DNA of 64,000 nt from Lophium mytilinum (lineage: Eukaryota; Ascomycota; Dothideomycetes; Mytilinidiales; Mytilinidiaceae). The DNA is taken from contig MU004181.1 of assembly GCA_010093605.1 (NCBI GenBank), positions 496,001-560,000 on the forward strand, given 5' to 3'. Positions 40,121-50,061 of the stretch are shown here, one piece after another. The notes below the pieces were generated by a model. That model was given only the letters and a program-made list of their open reading frames with translations, searched no databases and was not told the origin of the DNA. The translations under genes were made by a program, and so were the position numbers. The first letter of the stretch is position 1; each line of letters starts with the position of its first letter.

Positions 40121-40480
40121 CAAACGATAAATATCCCCAACTTGTTCCTCCGTCTTCTTCAACAATCCTACAGCAGCATCCCTTCTTGATACGCAACCCC
40201 TGGACTCGACAAGTACATGCAGTTTAGCGTTGATAGAGGGTTCGTCTAGTGCGACCACGACAGCATACCATGTTCCATCAGCGGGGGGACCACCCGTTTT
40301 CATCTTATTCCATGCAATGACTACTTCAAACCTACCACGATGCCCAAACAGAACTTTTGCGTTATCTAATGAGTCAGCTTTTTGAAGTTCTGTGCTAGAG
40401 GGAACATATTTACGGCGAACCATCTCGAGTATTTCACCGATGGTTTCATCCCTAGCGGACCAAGGGATACTATTTGACAT
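40109..40480 (-). CDS. unknown 123-residue protein
   Basis: The ATG at 40480 (rather than the upstream in-frame Met at 40714) gives M-S-N-S-I-P-W-S-A-R-D-E-T-I-G, then a helical region, a central F-E-V-V-I-A-W-N-K-M and W-Y-A-V-V-V-A-L-D-E-P strand-like segment, and a charged C-terminal helix (A-A-V-G-L-L-K-K-T-E-E-Q-V). The composition is that of a folded small protein. Its 3' end abuts or slightly overlaps the end of the NLR relic, so it may have arrived with the event that truncated the NLR. Family unknown to me. Confidence 0.55.
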   Translation of the reverse strand: MSNSIPWSARDETIGEILEMVRRKYVPSSTELQKADSLDNAKVLFGHRGRFEVVIAWNKMKTGGPPADGTWYAVVVALDEPSINAKLHVLVESRGCVSRRDAAVGLLKKTEEQVGDIYRLDMH

Positions 40481-41850
40481 AATGATGAGTTCTGTTGCGC
40501 TTATTCTCAGTTGCGAACGAAGAGAAATGTTGAACAGGGTGAGTAGAAACCTCTTACTTGTAGTTCTCGTGCTAGTTTTACAGACTCTAGAATTGTAATT
40601 TTTAGTAAATGCACGCGCGTGTGTCAAACTGCTTGGTAGGCTGATTGCGGTTAAGCAAATTACTTCCCGAAAAAAGTTCTGCGAGGGCGCAAACTTCGCA
40701 AATATCATCTCCACTCTTTATAAACTTTAGCAAATGGACTATGGCTGTTTTTTTATACACACGAGTTCTGAAATTCTATCCAAACGGACCTCTAGTATCA
40801 GGGTCCTACGACACCTTCCAAGAAAATCTAACCACCACGATTTCTCCACTAATCAGCCCCCAAGTTTGAAACGGTGCTCGCCAGAAGATCCGCTTTCGAA
40901 TTTGAGCATGTAGATCTTGGTTTCTAGCTGAACTAGCAGCACCAGCTCCCCACCTGGATGCCGCCTTGACAGGACCACAGCATGTTTTTGAGAACGTCTC
41001 ACCACTTATACTCCACCGTTCCTCGATTGAAGCCTACCATTCACCGTGGAGCGATTTTTCCGCTATGACAGATGGATTTCACCCGGTGATAACATAGAGA
41101 TGATAAATTGAGCCGAGGGGAGTGTGAAGCCATTTCGCGAGGTCTAACTCCTCCGTTAGTGTGACGAAATCGTTGGATGAAATGGAGCTAACCGAGAGCC
41201 ATGGTGAGCAGTTGACTGGATGAGAGGTCGGTGTCATATTCTCCTAAAAGCCGAGTTCCTGGGATCTCGCCTTCATCCACGATAAGAGACATCGAGATTC
41301 AGATGGTCGAAATCTTCTCCTGAGTGGCTCGTTGCGAGATTTGAGTGCGCTTTGCAGAGGTTTGAGCGTATACGGAAGAGGAGGCTGAGCCCTATATTAA
41401 CCGTTGTATGGATAAATAAGAGGCATTTGTCTGAAATCAAACTTGCTAGTCTAAATGCGTGCAGTTTGACCGAAGTGTTGGACAAGACGGAGATGCCTTT
41501 GATTGTCAATCAGGGACGCTGTTTAGGGTACCCATTCTCCATTTTTTCCGTATAGAACACACGGTTGCTATTGATTCCTTAGATACTAGGTAACCTCTAT
41601 ATCCGAATCTGCTCGCAACTGATGGTATAGACGTTGTTCTGGAATTGAGGCCAGCATGGGATGGAGTAAGGTTGTGGCGTTCTATTTTGAGACGGATCGA
41701 TCTCGGCCCCACGTTCCGTCTGATCCTCAGCCCTACGGCCTTGGCAGGGTCCACCTCCATGACCTCACGACATCTCTTCATCCCATCTCATCCTTCTAAT
41801 CTCCCCCCTCGAACCAAACACCCAATTATTTACAATTCCCCACAATCACA
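40481..41850. other. gene-free stretch
   Basis: About 1.4 kb with no supportable gene. The last 120 bases are C-rich and likely the 5' UTR and promoter of the 41851 gene. Confidence 0.45.
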
Positions 41851-42729
41851 ATGCTCCGACCATCTCCCTCTTCCCCCGTGGACCTGCTCATCCTCGGAGC
41901 TGGCTGGACTTCCACCTTCCTCATCCCGCTGCTCTCCCCCGCACACGTCTCCTATGCCGCGACGACGACCTCTGGCCACGACGACACTATTCCCTTTCGC
42001 TTTGACCCTAAGTCTACAGAGACGGCACCGTACGAGCGCCTGCCCAAGGCCAAGGTCGTGCTCGTGACGTTCCCGCTCGTCGGAACGGGGCAGAGTAAGC
42101 GTATCGTGGGACTATACGAAAGCATACACGGCAAGGGAGCGAAGTGGATACAGCTGGGTGTGACGAGCATATGGGACGAGAAGAGCGCGCGTGCAGGGGA
42201 AGGCGGCTGGGCTGATGAGAACTCGCCATATGATACGACCAATGAGCGCGCGATCGCCGAGGACGAGCTGCGAGGTCTCGGTGGTGTGGTCTTGGATCTG
42301 TCAGGACTGTACGGAGGAGAGAGGGTGCCGGCGAGGTGGCTGGAGAGAGTAGTAAAGACGAAAGAGGAGGTCCGCGCGAAGGGCTGTGTGCACTTCATCC
42401 ACGGTGCGGATGTCGCGAGGGCGATACTCGCTGTTACGGAACGGCTGGCAGAGGACGGTCCGAAGTGGATTGAGGGAAGGAGATTCATCATTGCGGACCT
42501 GCATGTTTATGACTGGTGGGATCTTACGATGGCATGGGGAGGAAAGAAGGACGAGGAAACAAAGGGGGAGGAGGACAGGCCGCCATATTGCAAGTGGGTA
42601 GGCGAATTGATGGTTGAAACCGGGGTGAAGGCCCTCCCAAGGGCCCCTGAGCTGTTGGGAAGAAAGCTGGACTCGAGGAAATTCTGGAGCGAGCTGGGAG
42701 TATGGCCACAGCAGGGGAGGTTAGCGTAG
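41851..42729 (+). CDS. NAD(P)-binding Rossmann-fold protein, YeeZ-like
   Basis: A single exon of 292 residues. The N-terminus (V-D-L-L-I-L-G-A-G-W-T-S-T-F-L) is an atypical dinucleotide-binding Gly motif of the extended short-chain dehydrogenase superfamily. It resembles YeeZ-like sugar-nucleotide epimerase relatives. Further typical elements are V-V-L-V-T-F-P-L near residue 70, an L-G-V-T-S-I-W-D-E segment, L-D-L-S-G-L-Y-G-G-E-R near 150, and F-I-H-G-A-D-V-A-R-A near 185. The classical Y-x-x-x-K catalytic pair is not obvious, so an oxidoreductase reaction cannot be stated. No targeting signal is seen, so it is probably cytosolic. The start at 41851 gives the shortest sensible N-terminus before the Rossmann strand. 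Confidence 0.88.
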   Translation: MLRPSPSSPVDLLILGAGWTSTFLIPLLSPAHVSYAATTTSGHDDTIPFRFDPKSTETAPYERLPKAKVVLVTFPLVGTGQSKRIVGLYESIHGKGAKWIQLGVTSIWDEKSARAGEGGWADENSPYDTTNERAIAEDELRGLGGVVLDLSGLYGGERVPARWLERVVKTKEEVRAKGCVHFIHGADVARAILAVTERLAEDGPKWIEGRRFIIADLHVYDWWDLTMAWGGKKDEETKGEEDRPPYCKWVGELMVETGVKALPRAPELLGRKLDSRKFWSELGVWPQQGRLA

Positions 42730-43060
42730 GTTGGATCCCGCTATCCAAGCTTTAAATTCCCACTATTTCCATCTGCAAAAGCATATCTCGTACCTCAGAC
42801 GATGGCAGGATTCACAGATGTAGGGATCTGTTTATTGCATTCGTCAGAGTTTGCCAGCTTGGAGTGAAGCGAGAGTGTAGTCAGTCATGGGTCGACGCTT
42901 GGCGGTGAATGGACAGTCTAGCGCGAGCCGAGCGATATTTCTGTCAGAACCTCCACTTCCCTTCAACCGTTCTTTTGCCTCCTACACCTCTCCACCCCAC
43001 CCTACATCAGTGTTGCCAGAACGACACACTTGCAGTAATCCACACACCCCACCCGTACCC
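42730..43060. other. intergenic region
   Basis: Holds the 3' flank of the YeeZ-like gene and presumed promoter of the 43061 gene. The frame is open back to an ATG at 42887, but that leader is Ser/Pro-rich and UTR-like. Confidence 0.5.
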
Positions 43061-46000
43061 ATGGCGTCCGACGAGCCCGACATCGTTGATTCACTGATGC
43101 TCGACATCGGGGCTCAAGTCAGACCCGTCATCCCCGAGAGGCCACACGCGACGATCACGAAAAACAAGAGCATTCGACATCGAGCTCACACTCCGCTGGC
43201 GGACTTACCGCCAAAGTCTAATCCTTTCCGTGCGACTCGTCATTACGGGCCCCTGTTACAGAGCCAACTTAGGAGTGCTACGACGAACGCGCCACCGAGA
43301 GCACAGAAACACACGCCGAAAAACCACGAGCTTGTGGAATTCAAAGGATATCTAGTCCCCTCTGGCACGGATTATATCGATGGTCAAGGCCCGCTGTTAC
43401 TGAGATTTGGATCGGTTTCCGACGACCTTCTAGCTCTGCCAGTGGATGAGATTTTCCAGGAGATTTTGAGACAGTGGAATGAGCGCGTAGACATGGGGGA
43501 TGATGCGCTCAATAAGCAATGGCTGTGCGAGTACTGCGGGCCACATCACTTGCAGACCGGTGGCTCCGTGGTTGATCATCTCAAACAAAAACATCAAGAC
43601 GTCCTCGACCGATGCAGGCAGGATATCTTTGCTCTGAAACTCCGCTTTGATCTGCGTATCCAAAGCTCAATTTTCGAGCCACCCCTCTTTGGTTACTGTG
43701 AGCACGCCCTTATGTGGGCTATCGATGAGTACCAGTCAATAACGGCGCTGCCTAGCTATGGCTCCTTTTCCTTCGAAGAACATAGGTTGGCAGACTACAG
43801 CCGAGGAAACCGTTTCAGCCCTCCGGGGTTCCCGCGTTTCGTACCGCGGACCGAACTCGTCCCGCGAGTGGTGCCATGTTGCTCACAGCCGAACTATCAC
43901 GAGATTATGTTCTTGGAGCGCGAGGAACTCCAAAGCATCACTGCCTATGAGGCTTTCAAAGACATCTCGTTTGAAGAGCTCCGAATGCGGGACTACGAAG
44001 AAGGTCGACTCTATGGGATTCTCGGTCGCCCAAAGCCTAAGGACCTCGTTCACACCCTGCACCCAATAACGCAAAAGATTGAGGCGGAGTTCGACAAATT
44101 GGCTATTGGTACGGTTCCTTACAAAAGCCGAATCCTGCTGCGACACATCCTGGATCAAGTCGAGGATAGCATGGCGTTTGGTTCAGCGCGCATGACGAAC
44201 AGGGACAGGGAACCTGATTGGGCTGGCGTTGATATGTATTGTGGTACGTAATGCAGCGTTCCATACAGTACAAGGCCATAAGTCTGGGCACACGGACTGA
44301 ATCCCGTTTAACTCCAATTTGCTCACTCGACACCACTGTTAAGGGGTAGCCTGGCTGCTGAGCAGGCAATTAGTCAAGAGGCAGTCTAATCTGCACTGGT
44401 TGAAGCTTGACATCGCCCTTAAGTCTTCGAAACCATGCGGGGGACCCCAAGCAGTGGCGTACCAGTGTGCCCAGACTTGTGGCTTGTCACTGTACTCGTT
44501 TTCCGGTACTGTTTTTCAAAGTAGAACATGCATTAACACCATATAGGCAAACCTCAACGACAGACATCGCACACATCGGCGAATCCTACTAATGCGAAAG
44601 TGAGAGACACCTGGTTCGAGTTCCAAATGGACGGCCCGTTGGTGTTCAAGGCACCACACAACAGCCATATGAACGCCTCTGACTGGTTCTTGCACACTCT
44701 ACTTAAGATGTTTGAGAAATATCTGGTACCAAACCTAAGCTCTTCCTATACCACGTCCGGTCCGTCCAAGCGGATCTTCTTTACCGACATCGAGGTTATT
44801 GACGATCCGCCAATCTACGTTTGGAATGACAAGCAAGGTGAACTCTTTCGCAACAGCCGTGGTGGTACGTTTTGGGCCGGGAAAATCCCAGGCTTGACGG
44901 GGCCCCCTACGTTGAACACGCCACGGGACGTATTCGATAGGCCCGTTCTAGACTCAAGAAATCACAACGTCGCCCTCCAAGTCACCGGCATTATCGTGGA
45001 GCAGACCGACGTGAGCTTCGGAGATTGGATAGGTTCAGGGTGGATGCTGCAGAACCAAACCTTTGGTATAGGACCCATAACTGCCCAAACAGCCGCTCCA
45101 TCCTCGTCAAGCCTCACGAGGAGGCTTCATTTCGCCCTTGATTCGTCACTCCAGTACAGAGATCTGATGAAGTCGACATTCTCGTTTGGCCCGTGTCGTT
45201 CACGACTCCTCGAACTTCCCAAAGACATCCGTCTCGACATCCTCGACTACCTCCTGCGTCCGTCCAAGACCGAATCCGTAGATACCAGCCAACGCAGCGT
45301 CCTCCACCCCGCCATCCTCCGCGTCTGCAAGCAGCTGCACGACGAAGGCTCCGCGTTGTACTCCCAAAACACCTTCGCCATCAAAGAGCGCACCACCTGG
45401 ACCAACCTCTACCCCAAGCCGGACCTCTACCGCCTCCCTCAGTACGACACATTCCGCCCCAACATCAAACACATCGAGTTCTCCGTCACCCTCGTCAACT
45501 ACCGCCCCCTCCGCTACCTCGGCGCCGACCAAAGCCCCCTTAACGACATGTGGACCTGGTCCACCGAGCAAAGCCCCGAGCTCATCTTCGCGTACACAAG
45601 CCGCAACCACCCGCCCGTCAACGGCGCCAAATGGCCGTTCTTCCTCAAGCGCACGAACGCCGGCTTCCTCGCCGATGACACGATGGCGCTAGTCTCGCGC
45701 CCGGAATACCGCCTCGCCCACGCGGCGTACCTGCGCCTCGACCACCGCAGCCTCCTCCTGCCCCCTGTCCCCCTAGGCTTGGTGAACCTAGAGACCCTCA
45801 CGCTGGCCTGCGGCGGGCTGGAGAAGTGGATGTTCGAGACAGAGTTCGCGGAGAGCGCCCGCGCGTCGGCGTTCCGGACCTACCCGCTCGCGGCGCTTCT
45901 TGCGTCAATCATCGCCACGCGACCGCCCGTAAAGAAGATCATCTTGCGGAACGTTGGGGCGGCAAAGGGGGAGTTGGAGGAGTTGATTGGGTACGTGGGC

Positions 46001-46195
46001 AGGGGCTTGGCGACCCCCTGCGCCACGTCCCTGTGGCATTCTGTGAGTATTTGGAACTGTCCGGGCTTGTTGGGGCTTGAAAGGGGGTTTAACGCGGATA
46101 TGCGCGTAAGATGGGGAGGGATTGGGTGGGTGGCGTGGGCGGAGAGGGCGCGGAGTGTGTTGGGGGAGGAGTATGAGTGGGTCTTTGAGGCCTAG
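43061..46195 (+). CDS. large protein: C2H2-like finger, NUP98-type repeats and F-box-like C-terminus
   Basis: Exons 43061-44243 and 44547-46195 join in phase 1 (G|GC) to give 943 residues. ATG 43061 is chosen for its ACCCATGG context. A C-x2-C-x13-H-x4-H finger lies at about residues 156-178. Two copies of a motif follow: (Q)-S-I-T-A-x5-Y-x-x-(F)-S-F-E-E-x-R-x-x-D-Y at about 240 and 300. The same motif flanks the GLEBS region of NUP98-type nucleoporins. The second exon ends in an F-box-like domain (about 615-680) starting L-L-E-L-P-K-D-I-R-L-D-I-L-D-Y-L-L with A-I-L-R-V-C-K-Q-L and Y-S-Q-N-T-F. A role in substrate recruitment is inferred only from the F-box. The large intron is introner-like. 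Two adjacent genes wrongly joined remain possible, but the splice restores one frame cleanly. Confidence 0.7.
44244..44546 (+). mobile_element. introner-like intron, copy B
   Basis: A 303-bp intron (GTACGT to ATATAG, with CATTAAC branch-like site) homologous to the intron at 1203-1486. Matching blocks run in the same order and orientation from AGGCCATAAGTCTGGGCAC through TGCTCACTCGACACCACTGT to GACCCCAAGCAGTGGCG. The ends outside about 44270-44465 differ. It is three to six times longer than ordinary introns here and has no ORF. Confidence 0.75.
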
Positions 46196-46229
46196 AGCCT
46201 TCAAATAGGTAGATAGCAGTGGTAATTTT

Positions 46230-47840
46230 GATCCTGAATTGCCGGTGTTAGGGGGCCTTCAGGTCAATGTCTAACAATGGAGTGCTATAATGTTGACACT
46301 GGTTTGATACCGTCTGAATTCCTCTGGCACTGCCAAAAAACGTGGAATAAGATGTCAAAGTTTGAGGCGTTCAGATCGTATGAGGCTGAATTAAGAGGGT
46401 TTGGGCGGTTCTTAACACCGTCTAAAGCCCTCTAGCGGTGTTAGAAATTAGAAGACAGGATGTCAAAGTTAAGGAAGCTTAGATTGTATTACGCTAGCAA
46501 TAGGTAGTTTCAGCATATGTCTAATACCGTCTGAAGTCCTCTAGAGGTGCGAAAAAATGCAAGATGGGATGTCAAAAACCGCATGTGCTGAATCAACCTT
46601 CCCTTTAGGAGGTTGGATAGTGTATTGAAGCTAGCACGTCAGGTCGTGCTGGAGTCTATTTGGCAGCGCTTGGCAGGTATTTGGTACTGTCTGAAGTCCT
46701 TTAGTAGTGCGAAAAATTAGGGCATAGGATGTCAAAAACTAGGGGTCTTAGATTAGATTGGGTTGATTTCGGGTCGTTTGGGGGTTAGCTGATACCGTCT
46801 GAAGCCCTCTGGCGGCGCCAAGTACTGGGAGATAGGATGTCAAGAACTGGGGTTCTCATATTATATTGGTTTGATTTGGGATCGTTTCGGGGGTGTTTGC
46901 CGACGTTAGGGGTCCTTCAGCTTGCTCACGGATATTTGAGCTATATGATATTTACTAGTCGCTAGACTACCTAGGGTACCGCATGCATATCCAAAATTGC
47001 GGGGAGAGAGGGCTGCAGACACTCGTTTGACACCGTCTGAAGTCCTTGGAGAAGGCGACAGATTTCAGGAGCGATGTCACCGATCACGACCTGTGAATTA
47101 GATACTGCTTCTCCTTAAGCCGGATCATCGTATGCATCTTTGAAAGTTGACATCTGGCTGGCACCGTCTGAAGTCCTCTGAACAGGCGAAAATTTCGAGA
47201 AGCGATGTCAAGATACACGATGTGCGAATCAGACACTGCACTTCTGCAAGGCAGAGTATTGTATTCATATCGTGCACATCGTAACTTGACTTATGTTTGT
47301 ACCCATGTTGACATCTGGCTGGCACCGTCTGAAGTCCTCGGAGCAGGCGAAATTTTCGAGAAGCGATATCAAGAATCACGATGTGCGAATTAGACACTGC
47401 ACTTTCCTAAGGCCGAGTATTGTATTTATCTCGGACACCTTACAACTTAAACGTTGTTCGTGCTTATTTTGACACTCGCTTGCCGGCGTCAGGGGTCTTT
47501 AGCTTGCTTACGGATATTTGAGATCTAAGATGTTGACTCGTCGCTCTACTACGTAAGGCACCACATGCACGATCAAACTGGTGGGAGTAGAGGTGCTGCA
47601 GACACTGGTTTAACACTGTCAGGGGTCCTTTAGGTTGTTTCCTGGTACTCGAAACGAATTACATTGACTAGTCGCTAGACTACCTGGGGCACTACATGCA
47701 TAGTTAAAATGATAGGGATAGGAGTGCTACGGACACTGGTCTGACAGTGTTCGGCGTCCTTCAGCTTGAATCCGGATATTCGACACCTATACTCTTGACT
47801 AGTTGCCAGAACACGTAGGACACCACATGTAGAACCAAAA
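46230..47840 (+). repeat. satellite array, ~109-bp monomers plus longer composite units
   Basis: The core TACCGTCTGAAGTCCTCT followed by a GCGAAAAA block and GGATGTCAA recurs at about 46308, 46417, 46526, 46685, 46794, 47033, 47163 and 47324. Spacing is 109 bp between most copies. Between about 46905 and 47840 a second element (TTCAGCTTGCTCACGGATAT, then TTGACTAGTCGCTAGACTAC and CCRCATGCAT) alternates with the core. No ORF is supported. Part of the monomer resembles the 12-kb satellite. Confidence 0.85.
47154..47460 (+). repeat. two copies of a 158-bp unit inside the satellite array
   Basis: CTGGCTGGCACCGTCTGAAG at 47154 and 47312 starts two units that are about 90% alike through AGAAGCGAT, ACGATGTGCGAAT and AGACACTGCACTT. 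This is the most recent duplication in the array. Confidence 0.75.
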
Positions 47841-48074
47841 TAGTGCAGGCGCAAAGCAAATTCCACGTGACTGATATGGATGGTGTGGCGGAATGGGATA
47901 GGGTTGGGGTTGAGTTTGTGAGGGGGTCTTATTTCAGAGCTGTGCCCTTTGTAATTTGATCAGTAGTTACCGCCGTCTGGAGTAGCCCAGCAAGTTTCCC
48001 GAACCCAATCCAAATCCTCTATCGTACACGACCGATTCTCGAGCCGATACCCGCTCCATCCTTTCACCCACTCT

Positions 48075-49287
48075 TTACATCTCAATAATAACCTTGAGCG
48101 CCTTGTTCTCCGCCGCCGCCTGGAACGTCCCATACGCTTTCTCCATATCCTTGAACGGGAACGTGTGCGTAATAAGCTTATCCGCGGGCAGCTTGTTCGC
48201 CGCAAGAAGCTTGAGTAGCATAGGCGTAGTGACCGCATCGACTAACCGAGTCGTGATTGCTAACACCATACATTAGCGAACATCGCGCTTGATCAACCCC
48301 ACCAAAAAGCAATAGGGAGTACTCACAAACATTCCTATCCCACAGCTTCTCTAGATGCAAATCCGCCTTCACCCCATGCACGCCCACATTCGCAATCACA
48401 CCCCCCGGCGCAACCAGATCCTGACACTGCGTAAACGTCGCCGGGATCCCCACAGCCTCAATCACCGTATCGCACCCCTTTCCCTCCGTAACCTCCTTCA
48501 CCAACTCCTCCGCCTGGCTCGGCGTCCCTGTATACCCCGCCCCAAACGCCTTCGCAACCGCCAACCGATTCCCATCCGGGTCAATCACGATCAGAATCCC
48601 CGGCGAATACAGCTGCGCCGTCAACAGCGCCGCCAAGCCCACCGGTCCCGCGCCGACCACCACAACGCTCGACCCTGGCTCGACTTTCCCATTCAGCACG
48701 CCGCACTCGAACCCCGTGGGCAGGATGTCCGATAGCATCACCATCGTCGCCGGCTCCACGCCCTTGGGGATCTTATATAGGCTGTTCTCCGCATACGGAA
48801 TCCGGACGTACTCGGCCTGCGTGCCATCGATCGAGTTCCCCAGAATCCACCCGCCAGACGCGCAATGCGAGGGCATGCCGCGGCGGCAATACGCGCAGGC
48901 GCCGCACGCCGAGATACAGGAAATCAAGACAGGATCACCGGGCTTGAAGGCGGACACGCCGGCGCCAGTGGACTCGATAACGCCGACGCCCTCGTGGCCG
49001 AGGATAGTGCCAGGCGAGCAGGTGGGCACGTCGCCTTTGATGATGTGCAGGTCGGTGCCGCAGATGGTGGAGTGGGTGACTTTGACGATGGCGTCGGTGG
49101 CCGCGGTGGGCGAGGGCTTGGGCCGTGTGGTGAGGGAGATGCCGGCGTTGGGGCCGTTGTAGACGAGCGCGTTCATGGTGGATACGCCACGCGCCGAGAT
49201 GTAGAAGGATTTGGTGGAGAGGGGCGTGTGGGTGGCATGTTTGGCGGTGTTGCGCAGTAGTGTGAAGGCGGAGGATCGGGAGAGCAT
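48075..49287 (-). CDS. zinc-dependent alcohol dehydrogenase (MDR family), mitochondrial-type leader
   Basis: Exons 49287-48327 and 48259-48075 join in phase 1 through a 67-bp intron to give 381 residues. Catalytic-zinc ligands are C76 (T-I-C-G-T-D) and H98-E99 (G-H-E-G-V-G). The structural-zinc set C-x2-C-x2-C-x7-C is at 128-142. The NAD(P) Gly motif is G-A-G-P-V-G. The medium-chain dehydrogenase fold oxidises alcohols or reduces aldehydes and ketones. The closest relatives I know are the formaldehyde-dehydrogenase-like/isopropanol ADH group. The first 37 residues are Arg/Ser/Thr-rich without acids and look like a mitochondrial presequence. A start at the internal Met38 would give a cytosolic form. 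The tail A-L-K-V-I-I-E-M matches the family end. Confidence 0.93.
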
Positions 49288-50061
49288 TTTGGGGTTTGGG
49301 ATGTGGAATTGGTGTTGGTGGAGGTGAGGTGGTTGAGGTAGGACGATGGAGGCTCTTGAAAAAGGTGGGCGACGACGCGCGTTGACGGGTTTAAAAGACG
49401 CGTGCGGGGTGGGGTGGGCAGACGCCGGAGCATGGGATATGGTGTCGTGACCTGACAATCTTAGGTGGGTAGATACGGTCATAGGATGACCAAGTCAGAC
49501 GTTGTGAGGCTGAGACTGCAATATTTGTGGGGCCATCAGGAGATGTTTTAAAGACTGCCGGGAATCCGAATAGTGCCAAACGAGTCTTTGAAAATCGAGT
49601 ATGTAAAGACTGATGACTAGAAATCCAATTGCGGGGTATATATCCCGGCCATGAGAAAAGTAACAGATAGCGATTCGAGTAATCTTGATGGCCTAGAACA
49701 AATGGTATATATCAGGTGAGATTTTAAAGATCACGTGACTTGGACCAAATGCCGATGCGTACCGGACACATCTTGAACTCTATTCGTATTCCTGGAGACT
49801 TTAAAATTGGCCTTGAAGAGCTGCTAGAAGACGAAGAGAAGTGAAAATGAAAGATCTTACCATCTGGCGACTCTTGCTCTCCGGACATTTGCTCACATAG
49901 GATAAGGCTATGACATCTGGGAATGATCATGAAAGAGGAGGAAAAAACTACATGCGCATGGATGCTGATAGATGCCATGTTCCCTGTGATAGTAGTATAA
50001 ATGATTGTAACGCCGAAACACCTACGCTATGCAGTCCATGACGGTTCGCCGCTACGCCACC
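49288..50061. other. upstream region of the ADH gene and 3' flank of the cyclophilin gene
   Basis: No supportable gene in about 770 bases. A CACGTG site is present at about 49733. Confidence 0.5.

Noticed and set aside
42887-43060. Upstream in-frame ATG (42887) as start of the zinc-finger/F-box gene
   Set aside because: The added 58 residues are Ser/Pro-rich and UTR-like, and ATG 43061 has a far better context. The longer form is not excluded.
48178-49482. Unspliced 434-codon ORF as the alcohol dehydrogenase
   Set aside because: It reads through the intron at 48260-48326 and loses the conserved C-terminus, and its first 65 residues lie in the promoter or 5' UTR.
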